Position numbers and translations under genes: made by a program. From positions 356,116 through 420,115 of the forward strand of contig JAXHLS010000006.1 of NCBI GenBank assembly GCA_034522055.1: a stretch of 64,000 bases of DNA. Reading direction: 5' to 3'. Each line of letters opens with the position of its first letter. Position 1 is the stretch's first letter. This DNA comes from Gammaproteobacteria bacterium. Its GTDB lineage: Bacteria > Pseudomonadota > Gammaproteobacteria > JAABTG01. Below the pieces are notes generated by a model. It worked only from the letters and a program-made list of their open reading frames with translations. It searched no databases and was not told the DNA's origin. Shown one piece after another: positions 28,624 to 38,007 of this stretch.

Positions 28624-31600
28624 TCAGAAGGGCCCGCCGGAGGCGCCAGTGGCACCCGCAGGCGCGAAGCGAGCGAATTCCGCGGGTACCTCCGCGGCCG
28701 CCACCGGTTTGCCGAACAGCCAACCCTGGCCGGCGTCGCAGTGCTCCTGGCGCAGGAAGCGGCACTGGCCTTCGTTCTCCACGCCTTCGGCGATGACCTT
28801 CTTGTTGAGGTTGTGGGCCATGGCGATGGCGGCCCGCACCACATTCTGGTCATCGTGGTCCGTGGCCAGGTCATGCATGAAGCTGCGGTCCAGCTTCACC
28901 ACCTCGAAGGGCAGGCGCTTGAGCAGGCTCAGAGAGGAATAGCCGGTGCCGAAGTCGTCCATGTGGAGGCTGATCCCCATCTCCCGCAGCTGATGGAGCA
29001 TGGGCAGGGTGCTGTCCAGTTCCTGGATAACGGCGGTTTCCGTGAGTTCGAGGCGCAGGTAGGGCGCGGCCAGGGGATAACTGGAGAGGACGCGCTCCAG
29101 GGATCGCAACAGAGTACCGGCGGTCAGCTGGCGGGCCGATATATTGACGGCCAGGGATGGCGGTGTCTGGAAGGCCTCCACCCAACCCGACAGCTGGCGG
29201 CAGGCCTCATCCAGGATCCACTCGCCCACGGGGATGATGAGCGCGGTGTTCTCCAGCAAAGGAATGAACTGGCCGGGGTAGATGAGGCCCCGTTGGGGAT
29301 GGTGCCAGCGCAGCAGGGCCTCGAAACCCAGGGGCTCCAGGCCGTCGAGGGTCACCTTGATCTGGTAGTCGAGATGGAACTGGGCCTGTTCCAGGGCCAG
29401 GCGCAGCTCGTTCTCCAGGGCCAGCTTCTCCCGGGAGGACACCTCCATCTCCGCCGAGAAGATGCTGGCGGTCACCCCCTTGTGGCGCTTGGCGTGGTAC
29501 ATGGCGCTGTCGGCGCGTCGTAACAGGGTCTCGGCATCCCCCCCGCTCTCGGGGTACAGACTGATGCCGATGCTGGGGGCGGGTGTCAGGCGGTGGCCAT
29601 GGATGGTGAGGCTCTCACCCAGGCAGCTGTGGACCTTGTCGGCGATGAGGGTGGCCTGTTCCATGACGTCGATGCCCTCCAATAGCACCGTGAACTCGTC
29701 ACCCCCCATGCGGGCCACGGTGTCGGATGCCCTCACACAGCGGGGCAGGCGTTGGGCCACGGCCTTCAGCAGCTCGTCACCCACTTCATGGCCCAGGGTG
29801 TCGTTGACGTCCTTGAAGCGGTCCAGATCCATGAACATCACCGCGGCCCGCTTGCCTGTGCGGCGCGCCCGGGAGATGGCCTGGCGCAGGCGGTCATTGA
29901 ACAGTGTGCGATTGGGCAGGCCCGTGAGGGCATCGTGGAAGGCCATGTGCTGGATGCGGGCTTCGGCCTCCTTGCGTTCGGTGATGTCGTGGAGCATGAC
30001 CAGGAAGGCCCGCTCGCCCCGCCACTCGGTCTCCGATACGGACATCTCGGCGATACCGTTACGGCCGTCCGCACGGATGATCTCCATCTCCTGCTGATCG
30101 CCGAGGGGCGGGGTGCCGAGGTTGGTGCCCTCGAGGTCGCTGGTGGGGTGCCCGAGGAGGCGCTTGGCGGCCGGGTTGGCAAAATGGATGTCTCCCGCCC
30201 GATTGACGATGAGAATGCCGGTGCGGTTCTTCTGCACCAGGCTGTCGAAGTGTTCGCGACTGAGTCTGAGCTGTTGCTCGAACTCATACTCACGGGTGAC
30301 GTCGATGCCGGAGGCCAGCAGCCCCGAGGCGTCGCCGGAGCGGGCTCGCTCCATGGGCCGGATGTTCCAGGCGATGGCACGGGTGCCGCCGGCATGGTCC
30401 GTGAGGGAGGACTGGAATGATTCCGTGGTGTCGTCTCCGTCCGCCAGCACCTTGAGGAGTACCTGGCGGTCCCGGTTGCGGTCGGCGGCGGGGACGAATT
30501 CCTCCAGCCAGGACTTGTTGAGGATATCGTGGCGGGAAAGGCCGAGGATACGGCAGGTCTGTTCGTTCACCATGGTGACGTGCAGGTGGCTGTCCAGCAG
30601 CACCATGAGGGTGCCCGTGGTATTGAAGATATGCTCCCAGCCGGCGGCGCTCGCCACCGCCCGCGCCTCCGCCTTCCTGAGGACCCGGTTCAGCTGGCTG
30701 GTCCTGGCGGCGTAGGCCCCGAGAGCGGACAGGGCGGCGACGAACAGGATCACTGCCAGCATGTGCTCCCGCAGGAAGCCCGTCAGATTGAAGTGAGCGG
30801 TGGCCTCATAGGGCGGTTCGCCGAGTTCCTCCAGCAGTTCGTGGACGGGCTGATAGTTGGCGGGTACGGACCACCCGGCGTAGCGGCCGGCACGGGCCGC
30901 CTCGTCGGCCGGGTCCATGGCCAGCAAGGCAGCCGCCACGGCACGCTGGCGCGGCTCGGGGACGTGGGGCAGGGAGGCGATGGGCCATTCGGGGTAGAGG
31001 CGGGTGGAGCGGTACAGCGCGAACCCGTCCTGGCCGCTGCGGTCCGCCAGCACACGCAATTCACCGGGCTCGAGCTTGCCCTCGGCGTGCATGCGCTCGA
31101 TGGTGTCGGTGCGCACGATGCCGGCGGCGGCACGCCCCGCCAGCACATCGGCAGCGACGCCGTCATGGGTACCGCTGAACAGCACCTTGGCGGGGGTGAT
31201 GTCCTCCCGCCTGAGTTCACGCCGTGCCATGAGGTAGCCACCCAGGGAACGCGCATCCACCGCCGCCACCACCTTGCCTGCCAGATCGGCGAGGGAGAGC
31301 GGGGCACCACGGTCGCGCCGGGTGAAGATCACGGAGCCGAAATGGTCGTAGGTGCCCGTGCCGTGGCGGTTGCGCAGGGTCGCGATGCGCCGCACGCGGT
31401 AACGGCGCTCCAGGAGCACATAAAGCGCGGAGTTCACCAGCACCAAGTCCGTGCGCCCCGCCTGCACGGCGGGGATGACGTCCTCGAAGGCCAGGGGCAG
31501 GAGCCGGAAGCGGGCATCGGGCAGCCGCCGCGAGAGATAGTCGGCGGTGGCCTGCCACTGGTCCTGGGCCTGCTCGAAACCGCGCTTGGCGAGGACCCCG

Positions 31601-31710
31601 AACACCAGTTCGTCGGCGGCAGAAACGGCTGCCGGCGCTACGAGCAACGCCATCATCATGAGGGCCCCGACGCGGATCGCGACCCCTATGCTCCCTGTGA
31701 TGTCGGCCAT
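28624..31710 (-). CDS. PhnD-like sensor / PAS / GGDEF / EAL cyclic-di-GMP protein
   Basis: The open frame continues further upstream, but MADITGSIGVAIRVGALMMM is the likely start (signal/TM segment followed by the mature domain); 1028 residues. Order: periplasmic PhnD-type substrate-binding domain (ELVFGVLAKRGFEQAQDQWQ to about 290), TM near 316 (MLAVILFVAALSALGAYAA), PAS near 350-470, a second PAS near 490-600, and GGDEF near 671 (ARMGGDEFTVLLEG). The EAL domain starts near 800 (EALLRW, NISARQ, ELTETAV, DDFGTGYSSL, LDRSFMHDL). Both catalytic motifs look intact, so cyclase and phosphodiesterase activity are both possible. The ligand may be a phosphonate, phosphite or similar oxyanion; this is inference from the fold. 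Confidence 0.93.
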   Translation of the reverse strand: MADITGSIGVAIRVGALMMMALLVAPAAVSAADELVFGVLAKRGFEQAQDQWQATADYLSRRLPDARFRLLPLAFEDVIPAVQAGRTDLVLVNSALYVLLERRYRVRRIATLRNRHGTGTYDHFGSVIFTRRDRGAPLSLADLAGKVVAAVDARSLGGYLMARRELRREDITPAKVLFSGTHDGVAADVLAGRAAAGIVRTDTIERMHAEGKLEPGELRVLADRSGQDGFALYRSTRLYPEWPIASLPHVPEPRQRAVAAALLAMDPADEAARAGRYAGWSVPANYQPVHELLEELGEPPYEATAHFNLTGFLREHMLAVILFVAALSALGAYAARTSQLNRVLRKAEARAVASAAGWEHIFNTTGTLMVLLDSHLHVTMVNEQTCRILGLSRHDILNKSWLEEFVPAADRNRDRQVLLKVLADGDDTTESFQSSLTDHAGGTRAIAWNIRPMERARSGDASGLLASGIDVTREYEFEQQLRLSREHFDSLVQKNRTGILIVNRAGDIHFANPAAKRLLGHPTSDLEGTNLGTPPLGDQQEMEIIRADGRNGIAEMSVSETEWRGERAFLVMLHDITERKEAEARIQHMAFHDALTGLPNRTLFNDRLRQAISRARRTGKRAAVMFMDLDRFKDVNDTLGHEVGDELLKAVAQRLPRCVRASDTVARMGGDEFTVLLEGIDVMEQATLIADKVHSCLGESLTIHGHRLTPAPSIGISLYPESGGDAETLLRRADSAMYHAKRHKGVTASIFSAEMEVSSREKLALENELRLALEQAQFHLDYQIKVTLDGLEPLGFEALLRWHHPQRGLIYPGQFIPLLENTALIIPVGEWILDEACRQLSGWVEAFQTPPSLAVNISARQLTAGTLLRSLERVLSSYPLAAPYLRLELTETAVIQELDSTLPMLHQLREMGISLHMDDFGTGYSSLSLLKRLPFEVVKLDRSFMHDLATDHDDQNVVRAAIAMAHNLNKKVIAEGVENEGQCRFLRQEHCDAGQGWLFGKPVAAAEVPAEFARFAPAGATGASGGPF

Positions 31711-31772
31711 GTAAGCGCCTCTTCCCCCGACAATTCCCTTCGAACCCGATGATCCCGGCAACGGCGGGCAGG

Positions 31773-31804
31773 CCTTGGTGGAGTCGGTCGGCTCCCTACC
31801 AAGG
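31773..31804. other. Strong hairpin upstream of the GGDEF/EAL gene
   Basis: CCTTGGTG-GAG...CTCCCTACCAAGG forms a 7-bp outer stem with an inner GGAG/CTCC-type stem. It lies about 65-95 bp upstream of the receptor start, in its leader or promoter region. It does not match a c-di-GMP riboswitch consensus that I know. Confidence 0.4.
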
Positions 31805-31877
31805 AAAGGTATCATGCCCTGCTGCTGACAAGGATACACGGACCGGCCCGTGTTTTGCGCTAAAAGGGTCAGTGCCC

Positions 31878-32177
31878 TTAGAAGACCCAGGCGATGAGGA
31901 GGGTGATGATGACGAAGAAGAGGAAGAATCCCACCAGCATGAATTGGATCTCGCCGATGAGGCCGTCTCCGGCGGCGATGGCGAAGACGATGAAGAGCAC
32001 CACCGTGGCCACGAAGGACCACAGGGCTGCGTCCTTGAGGCCTACACCCTCGTCGAGGGCGGTGATGCCCTCCTGCAACAACGGGGGGGCGAACAGAACG
32101 CCAGCCAGGACCAGCCCCCCCACCATGGCCAGCACCACCGCCCACATGCGCAGCTCGCTGTGCTTCTCGGTGTCCAT
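31878..32177 (-). CDS. Small membrane protein with three hydrophobic segments
   Basis: 99 residues from MDTEKHSELRMWA; the longer open frame overlaps the preceding PH-domain gene and is not used. Predicted TMs: MWAVVLAMVGGLVLAGVLF, WSFVATVVLFIVFAIAAG and IQFMLVGFFLFFVIITLLIAWVF at the C-terminus. No recognised domain. It is 8 bp after the PH-domain gene and probably functions with it. Confidence 0.7.
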   Translation of the reverse strand: MDTEKHSELRMWAVVLAMVGGLVLAGVLFAPPLLQEGITALDEGVGLKDAALWSFVATVVLFIVFAIAAGDGLIGEIQFMLVGFFLFFVIITLLIAWVF

Positions 32178-32185
32178 GGGTGGCT

Positions 32186-32563
32186 TCAGTCCGCGCCCTG
32201 CCCCTTGATGAACTCGCGGATCTTGTCGGGGTTCGGCATCCCTTTTATCACCAGTTCCGGCTCGTCGCCGGCGGTGTAGACCTCCACGTTGCCGGCGCTG
32301 AGGATACGCTGGAGCAGGGACTGGTTGACCCGCACCGAACGCAGGGAAGACATGTTGATCTCCGTGTACTGCTTGTTGATGAGGCCGTGCTCCCAGACGA
32401 TCTCGTCGGTTTTGATGGTGAGCTTGTCCGCCTTGGTGGTGAGCCACCACCACAGCAGGACCAGGATGCCGATGCCGAGGGGGATGAGCAGGATGGCCAG
32501 CACGGTACCGAAGGGGTACATGCGGATCATGGAAGGGTGGGCTTCGTAGAGGACTTCTGACAT
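32186..32563 (-). CDS. PH-domain membrane protein (YdbS/bPH2-like)
   Basis: 125 residues. An N-terminal motif YEAHPSMIRMYP is followed by one or two TM helices (FGTVLAILLIPLGIGILVLLWWW). A bacterial PH domain follows: DKLTIKTDEIVWEHGLINKQYTEINMSSLRSVRVNQSLLQRIL, then GNVEVYTAGDEPELVIKGMPNPDKIREFI. Family members are small membrane proteins of largely unknown role. Followed by a second small membrane protein gene on the same strand. Confidence 0.85.
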   Translation of the reverse strand: MSEVLYEAHPSMIRMYPFGTVLAILLIPLGIGILVLLWWWLTTKADKLTIKTDEIVWEHGLINKQYTEINMSSLRSVRVNQSLLQRILSAGNVEVYTAGDEPELVIKGMPNPDKIREFIKGQGAD

Positions 32564-33011
32564 GGTGTTCCGTCTCCGCGTCTCAGGGGTTCGGGGCCGG
32601 TCTCCGGGATGGCGGGCTCCTGTGCCGGGGGTGCCTCAGGAATGGCTTTCTAAGCCATGGGCACGGCCGGCGCTCGCTCGCAGGGAGCGAAACCCCCGGC
32701 AAAGGACATGGCTATTACAGGATTGGGGCCGAGAGTGGACTGTAACCGAGGCCGGCCCCGCCGGCAACGGCGCGCGTCGAGATCCGGGGCCGGCGGCCCA
32801 TGGGCCGGCACCCCCCATCACCGTGTCCAGGAGAAGCGCGTTTCGTACACCTGCCAAATCCGCGCCGCGGTGAAGGAAGTGAGGCGCTGCGCCACGGCCC
32901 TCAGGCGGGAAACATCGTTGACCTCATCGATACCGGGGGTGGTGCGGAATTTTCAGCGCTTCCAGGACTCGCGTATCCTCTCTGGTCTTAATCAAACAGC
33001 AGGGGGGCTAC
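32564..33011. other. 450-bp gap between divergent genes, with a structured element
   Basis: Separates the PH-domain gene (minus) from the methyltransferase-like gene (plus). Apart from the structured element at 32624-32700 it shows inverted GC-rich words (GGCCGGCCCC, GGGGCCGGCGGCCCATGGGCCGGC) but no ORF with coding character. A purine-rich ribosome site (AGGGGGGC) precedes the gene at 33012. Confidence 0.6.
32624..32700. other. Possible three-way-junction RNA or palindromic element
   Basis: Outer stem GCCGGGGGT (32624-32632) with ACCCCCGGC (32692-32700), nine perfect pairs. Inside are GTGCC/GGCAC enclosing the hairpin ATGGCT-ttct-AAGCCAT and a second hairpin CGCTC/GAGCG. The outer-stem GT and the inner GTGCC share two bases, so only one can form completely. 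Strand is not determined because the element is nearly symmetric. Confidence 0.35.
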
Positions 33012-33767
33012 ATGGCCGACTCGACCATCAAGACCGACGAGAAGAAGCAGCACTTCGACGACATCTACGTGGCAAAGACGCCGGTTCCGTTCAAGGAGCG
33101 CATCCTCGACGCGCTCGAGTACATCTCCGACGACTTCAACCGGCAGACCTTCGATCGGCTGATCCTCCCCTGGGTGGAGAAGCGCGCCGCCGGCTCTCCG
33201 GTTCGTTTCGTGGACCTGTGCGCCTGTTTCGGCAACACGACCATGGCCACGGTGTACGGCATGGACTATCGGGCCATCTGCAGGAACTGGCAGGACGAGA
33301 CGGCGTGCATGACCATCATGGCCGACCGTCGTTTCCCCGCACACACCACGGGGATCGATATATCGGCCAACGCCATGGCCTATGGCGAGGGCCGGGGCCT
33401 GTTCGACGAGGTGATCGTGGCCGACCTCAACGCGCCGTCGCCGGAACAGCAGGAACGGGTTCGCGAGACCATGAGCCAGGCCGATATCCTCATCTCCACG
33501 GCCGCACTCGTCTATCTCGACACCCCGGCCATAGAGAACCTTCTGGATGCATTCGCGGGTACCCAGCGGGAAGGCTATGTGATGGTCAACTTCCTCAACC
33601 CCTTCGGCCTGGAGAAGGCCGACGCCACGAAGCGCCTGCTGCTCGAGCGGCTCGACTTCGTCGGCAGCACCGCGACGCGGCACCGCAAGCTCTCGCCGTT
33701 GGAACGCGAGAACTACCCCGACGAGGAATGGGCGCTGCTCGAGATCTGGGTGCTGCGAAGGAGGTAA
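33012..33767 (+). CDS. SAM-dependent methyltransferase-like protein
   Basis: 251 residues, cytoplasmic. A Rossmann-type methyltransferase arrangement is suggested by VRFVDLCACFGNTTMATVYGMDY (motif I position, although the usual GxGxG is replaced by CACFGNT), then TGIDISANAMAYGEGRGLFDEVIVADLN (motif II/III) and SQADILISTAALVYLDTPAIENLLDAF. The frame ends LLEIWVLRRR. The unusual motif I makes catalytic function uncertain. I cannot name the substrate. No clear operon partner; the PhD/ParE pair follows 94 bp later. Confidence 0.7.
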   Translation: MADSTIKTDEKKQHFDDIYVAKTPVPFKERILDALEYISDDFNRQTFDRLILPWVEKRAAGSPVRFVDLCACFGNTTMATVYGMDYRAICRNWQDETACMTIMADRRFPAHTTGIDISANAMAYGEGRGLFDEVIVADLNAPSPEQQERVRETMSQADILISTAALVYLDTPAIENLLDAFAGTQREGYVMVNFLNPFGLEKADATKRLLLERLDFVGSTATRHRKLSPLERENYPDEEWALLEIWVLRRR

Positions 33768-33861
33768 TGGGCTCCGGACCATAGGCCGTGGCCGGCTGGG
33801 AAGGGCTTCGTGGATGGAGACCTGTTTGTGGACTATATTTGGTCTCATCAAGGAGGTAATT

Positions 33862-34137
33862 ATGAAATTCTCGAATCAGATCAAACCAATCAGTTATTTA
33901 AAAGCCCATGCCGCAGAAATCGTGCGCAATCTGTCGGGGCAGGGCGAACCCCTGGTCATTACCCAGAACGGCGAAGCCAAGGTCGTGATGCAGGACGTCG
34001 AAAGCTATGAGCAAACCCAGGAGACCATGGCGCTTTTGAAGATTCTTGCGCTCGGTACGCGGCAGGTAGAGGAAGGCAAAGTTCAGCCGGCCCGTGATGT
34101 TACTCAGCGACTGCGAGATCGGAACAAGAGTCGCTGA
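33862..34137 (+). CDS. PhD/YefM-family antitoxin
   Basis: 91 residues; start set at the ATG after AAGGAGGTAATT. The sequence IKPISYLKAHAAEIVRNLSGQGEPLVITQNGEAKVVMQDVESYEQTQETMALL is a textbook Phd/YefM antitoxin: N-terminal DNA-binding fold and a C-terminal toxin-wrapping tail (RQVEEGKVQPARDVTQRL). The stop overlaps the start of the toxin gene by one base (TGATG), so the two are translated together. AT content is higher than in flanking genes, hinting at acquisition. Confidence 0.93.
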   Translation: MKFSNQIKPISYLKAHAAEIVRNLSGQGEPLVITQNGEAKVVMQDVESYEQTQETMALLKILALGTRQVEEGKVQPARDVTQRLRDRNKSR

Positions 34138-34463
34138 TGGCTTTTCGGGTCTTTCTGACCGACGACGCGTGCCGGGATCTGGAAGACTTGTATGACCATA
34201 TTGAATCTCACGATGCCCCGGGAAGAGCGTATTACGTTCTCGATCAAATAGAGAAGGTCTTTTCAAGCCTGTCGGAAAACCCGGAACGGGGAGTCTATCC
34301 AAAGGAACTCCTGGCCGTCGGCCTGCGTGAGTATCGGGAGATATTTTTCAAACCCTATCGTGTCATCTACCGGATCATGGACGAAAAGGTCTATGTCATG
34401 GTGATCGCCGATGGCCGCCGCGAAATGCAGACATTGTTGCAACGGCAATTACTGCAAGCCTGA
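34137..34463 (+). CDS. ParE/RelE-family toxin
   Basis: 108 residues. Features typical of ParE/RelE toxins: FLTDDACRDLEDLYDHIESHDAPGRAYYVLDQIEKVFSSLSENPERG at the N-terminus and EYREIFFKPYRVIYRIMDEKVYVMVIADGRREMQTLLQRQLL at the C-terminus. Overlaps the Phd-type antitoxin. The target (gyrase or ribosome-bound mRNA) cannot be decided from sequence; the pairing with a PhD-type antitoxin is one of the common mixed arrangements. Confidence 0.92.
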   Translation: MAFRVFLTDDACRDLEDLYDHIESHDAPGRAYYVLDQIEKVFSSLSENPERGVYPKELLAVGLREYREIFFKPYRVIYRIMDEKVYVMVIADGRREMQTLLQRQLLQA

Positions 34464-35058
34464 CCGGCATTCCGAGCGAGGTTTTCATGCGAATCGTGGT
34501 CGGACCTGGGGGGGATAGGAAAATCAATATCCTGCCGAAGGTCAGTGGGCACGAAAGGGAATCGCCGAGGGGGCTCGGTTCCTACCGGGGGACGATTTAC
34601 GATGTAGGAGGCCAGCCCCCTGGCCGATTCGTCGGTGGGGTGCGATTGTCGTCGAGTGCTTCCCGCCGACCGCCTGCCGGCTCAGCGACTGATTGCCCTC
34701 GCAATCAATCCTTCGCCAGATATGCGCGTTTTTACAGCCATCTACATACGAGGCCTGGTTCATCGCCGCGGCCCAATCGCTCCAAGGGAAGCGTGGTTTC
34801 AGTTGCGATCCGATGGACGGGATCGATCCCGAGACGCCGAGGGACGCCAAGGGTTGGGTAAAGGCACGTATGGTCGGTGGTGCCTACGGCGAGAGTACCG
34901 ACCAGCCCGCATTCACTGCAGTAATGGACCTGCAGGACGCTTTCGATCGAAGCCGGTCCTTTCGAAAGCTGTGTACCGAGTGGAGTCGACAGATCGAGGC
35001 CACGTGAGTCGGGGTCTGATTTTGCGCGGCCGAGTCCGGCAAATCGCGTATCGGGGCC
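34464..35058. other. Intergenic region, probably decayed
   Basis: Nearly 600 bp between the ParE-type toxin and the peptidase stop. Only one frame of any length is present (34693-35007). The rest has no recognisable gene or repeat family. Confidence 0.5.
34693..35007 (+). CDS. Doubtful 104-codon ORF, no recognised family
   Basis: The predicted protein has a plausible composition (KARMVGGAYGESTDQ, then AFTAVMDLQDAFDRSRSFRKLC) but no domain I know and no good ribosome site. It could be the tail of a decayed mobile-element gene. Low confidence that it is expressed. Confidence 0.25.
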   Translation: MPSQSILRQICAFLQPSTYEAWFIAAAQSLQGKRGFSCDPMDGIDPETPRDAKGWVKARMVGGAYGESTDQPAFTAVMDLQDAFDRSRSFRKLCTEWSRQIEAT

Positions 35059-38007
35059 CTACTCCCGGGAGGCCGGAACCACGGTGAGGTTGACCCGTTC
35101 GCCGTCCCGCAGCACGGTCATGGCGGTGGACTCCCCCGCCTTCAGGCCGGCCAGGGCGTTCATGAAGTCGTGGATGGTCTCGATCTCCACCCCTGCCAGC
35201 CCCACCAGCACGTCACCGCCCTGGACGCCGGCCCGTTCCGCCGGGCCGTCCTTGACGGCGCCCTGGAGGCGGACTCCCGCCACCCCCTCGTCCTGGCCGT
35301 AGGCCGGGATGGTGCCGAGGTAGGCCCGCAGGTGCCGGCGGGACAGCCCGCCGCCGTCCCGTGCCACCTCCAGGTAGTCGGGCTCCGTGGTGCTGCGGGC
35401 CAGGGAGCGGGTGATGCCGGCCATCAGCCGGGCGACATCCCGCAGGCCCTCGTAGTTGAGCTTGTCCGCGGTGTCGCGGGGGCTGGAGTAGTCCTCGTGG
35501 GCGCCGGTGAAGGCGTTCAACACCGGCACCCCCTGGAGGTAGAAGGGGGTGGAGTCGGTGGGCAGGTAAGGGTCTGCCTTGGTGCCGATAGCCAGCCCCA
35601 CGGGCACATTGCGGCGCTCGATCTCCCGCGACCAGGCGGGGCTGGAGCCGGTGCCCTGGAGATACAGCTTGTCCCGCAGGTGGCCCACCATGTCCAGGTT
35701 GAGATAGGCGCTCACCCTGCCCCGCAGATCGCCGCCGGCGGCAAGCTTGCGGACGAAGTGGCCGGAGCCCAGGGTACCCAGTTCCTCGCCCGACCAGGCC
35801 GCGAACAGGATGTCCCGTCGCGCCTCGAGCCGGCCGTCGCGAGCCATGGCGGCCAGGTACTGGGCGCTCTCCAGCAATGCCGCCACCCCCGAGGCGTTAT
35901 CGTCGGCCCCGGGATGGATGGCCCCGCGCTCCGCCTCCAGAGCCAGGGAGCCCTCGGCCTGGCCGCGGCCCAGATGGTCCACGTGGGCGCCCATCATCAC
36001 GGGTGGCCCCGCCGGCCCATCCCCGGCCGGCAGCCGGGCGATGACGTTGCGGCCCTGGCGCTGCTGGCGGACGATGTCCAGCACCGCCGCCACCTCGACG
36101 CCTGGCAGCTCGAAGCCGGTCACCGCCTCGCCCCTGTCCAGGGTCTCCTGGAGCGCCGCCAGCTCGCGGCCGGCGGTGGCCACCAGCTCCGCGCCCAGGG
36201 CATCGCTGACTGACACACCCGCCAGGGAGGTGGGGGCGCTGGCGGCATCGGCCCGCAGATCCACCAAGCGCTCGCGGGCGTCGGCTCGCGGACCGGTGAC
36301 CACGATGATGCCCAGGGCCCCGCGACGCTTGGCCACTGCGGCCTTGTAGGCGAGATCGGCGTAGTGCAGCAGGTGGCGGCGCCAGGCGGCCGGCACCTCC
36401 TCGGGCAGGAAACGGAACATCATCACCCACTTGCCGTCGACATCGAGGTCGCCATAGGCATCGTAATCGGGCACGCCATCGACGCCGGGGGCGACGATGC
36501 CGTAGCCGGCGAACACCACCCCGGCCGGCCTGGCTTCGCCGTGGCGGGACAGGGCCAGGGGCCGCCAGTCCCTGTCGAGCACCGGCGCGGCGGTCCCGCG
36601 GAGGCCCTCGATGCGCAGCCCATTGTCATCCCCGAGGTTCGCCCCGGCGGTGAAGGGGAAGTACTGGAACCAGCCGCCGTCATCCCCGGCGGGCTCCAGG
36701 CCCAGTTGCTCGAACACCGCCGCCACGTAGGCGGTGGCCCGGCGCTCGCCGGCGCTGCCGGTGAGCCGCCCGGCCATCTCCTCGGCGGTGAGGCGCTCCA
36801 CGTGGAGGCGGGCGTCCGCGGCGCGGATGGCATCCGCCGTGGATTCCAGATCCACGTCCGCGGGCAGATCCACGTCCGCGGGTGGCGGTGCCTCCTCCGG
36901 CTCCTCATCGTCCAGCCCCAGCAGGCGGCGGGCCGCGGCGTCGTCCCAGCGCGCCAGGAAGATCTGGCTGTTGCCGTCGGCGGTGCGGTTGGAGGTCCAG
37001 GCCAGTCGGGTGCCGTCGGGTGAGAATACCGGCAGGCCGTCGAAGCCGTCGGTGTAGGTGACCCGCACCGGCTCGCGCCGGCCCTTGACGTCCACCATGA
37101 AGAGTTCGAAGTTGGCGAAGCCCTCGCGGTTGGAGGCGAAGATCAGGTAGTCGCCGCTGGGATGGAAGTAGGGGGCCCAGGACAGCTTGCCCATGCGGGT
37201 CACCTGGCGCTCCTCGCCGCTGGCCAGATCCATGGTGTAGATCTCGGCGGTGGCGCCGTCGGGAGAGAAGCGGCGCCAGGTGATGCGCCGGCCCTCGGGG
37301 CCGAAGAAGGGGCCGCCGTCGTAGCCGGGGGCATCGGTGAGGCGCCCCAGGTTGGAGCCATCGGCGTCCATCAGGTAGAGGTCCATCATGAAGGACTTGT
37401 CGTGCTCGAACACCGCGGCCTCGGCGGCCGTCATCTCGCCGGACCAGGCGGCGCGGTTGGAGGCGAACACGATGCGCTCGCCGTCCGGCGAGTAGGCGCC
37501 CTCGGCGTCGTAGCCAGGGGCGTCGGTCAGGTTCCTGAGGGTGCCGGTGGCCAGGTCCTGCTCATAGATGTCGAAATTCTCGTCGTAGTCCCAGCTGTAG
37601 CGCCGGGTCTTGCCGGAGGCGCGGAAGTCCAGCTCGGCCCGCATCTTGGCCCGGGCGTCGGGGTCGTGATGGGTGGAGGCGTAGAGCACCTTGCCGGCAT
37701 CGGGGTGGATCCAGCCGCAGGTGGTCTTGCCGTGGCCCGGCGACAGCCGCTCCACGTCGCCGGTCTCCAGGTCCATGAGGTAGATCTGGTAGAAGGGATT
37801 GTCGGGCTCCCGCTCCGACTGGAAGATGAGTTGGGTGCCGTCGGCGCTGAAGTAGCCCTCTCCCGCGCGGCGGCCCTCGAAGGTGAGCTGGCGGGTGTCC
37901 GAGAGCAGGGCCGCCTCCCCTTCCGCTGCGCCGGTATTCGCGGCCGGGGCCATGGGGAACGACGACATTAATAGATACAGGGCGACACCGGCGCGGCGTG
38001 GGTGCAC
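35059..38007 (-). CDS. Secreted TolB-propeller / M28 metallopeptidase / PDZ protein
   Basis: 982 residues from a GTG preceded by AAAGAGGCCCAAC. This start gives a clean signal peptide (HPRRAGVALYLLMSSFPMAPA); the frame extends upstream only through TTG codons. Residues about 35-360 are a TolB-like beta-propeller with PD40 repeats (AEGAYSPDGERIVFASNR, LPVFSPDGTRLAWTSNR). After a PA-like linker region, the M28 zinc peptidase has GAHVDHLG near 672, GADDNASGVA near 700, the catalytic WSGEELGTLG near 742, LNLDMVG near 771 and GAHEDYSS near 836. A PDZ domain ends the protein (AERAGVQGGDVLVGLAGVEI). It is probably a periplasmic aminopeptidase that handles peptides. Monocistronic. Confidence 0.9.
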   Translation of the reverse strand: MHPRRAGVALYLLMSSFPMAPAANTGAAEGEAALLSDTRQLTFEGRRAGEGYFSADGTQLIFQSEREPDNPFYQIYLMDLETGDVERLSPGHGKTTCGWIHPDAGKVLYASTHHDPDARAKMRAELDFRASGKTRRYSWDYDENFDIYEQDLATGTLRNLTDAPGYDAEGAYSPDGERIVFASNRAAWSGEMTAAEAAVFEHDKSFMMDLYLMDADGSNLGRLTDAPGYDGGPFFGPEGRRITWRRFSPDGATAEIYTMDLASGEERQVTRMGKLSWAPYFHPSGDYLIFASNREGFANFELFMVDVKGRREPVRVTYTDGFDGLPVFSPDGTRLAWTSNRTADGNSQIFLARWDDAAARRLLGLDDEEPEEAPPPADVDLPADVDLESTADAIRAADARLHVERLTAEEMAGRLTGSAGERRATAYVAAVFEQLGLEPAGDDGGWFQYFPFTAGANLGDDNGLRIEGLRGTAAPVLDRDWRPLALSRHGEARPAGVVFAGYGIVAPGVDGVPDYDAYGDLDVDGKWVMMFRFLPEEVPAAWRRHLLHYADLAYKAAVAKRRGALGIIVVTGPRADARERLVDLRADAASAPTSLAGVSVSDALGAELVATAGRELAALQETLDRGEAVTGFELPGVEVAAVLDIVRQQRQGRNVIARLPAGDGPAGPPVMMGAHVDHLGRGQAEGSLALEAERGAIHPGADDNASGVAALLESAQYLAAMARDGRLEARRDILFAAWSGEELGTLGSGHFVRKLAAGGDLRGRVSAYLNLDMVGHLRDKLYLQGTGSSPAWSREIERRNVPVGLAIGTKADPYLPTDSTPFYLQGVPVLNAFTGAHEDYSSPRDTADKLNYEGLRDVARLMAGITRSLARSTTEPDYLEVARDGGGLSRRHLRAYLGTIPAYGQDEGVAGVRLQGAVKDGPAERAGVQGGDVLVGLAGVEIETIHDFMNALAGLKAGESTAMTVLRDGERVNLTVVPASRE

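Noticed and set aside
31711..31877. c-di-GMP riboswitch before the GGDEF/EAL gene
   Set aside because: A hairpin is present but the conserved GEMM core words and tetraloop receptor are not.
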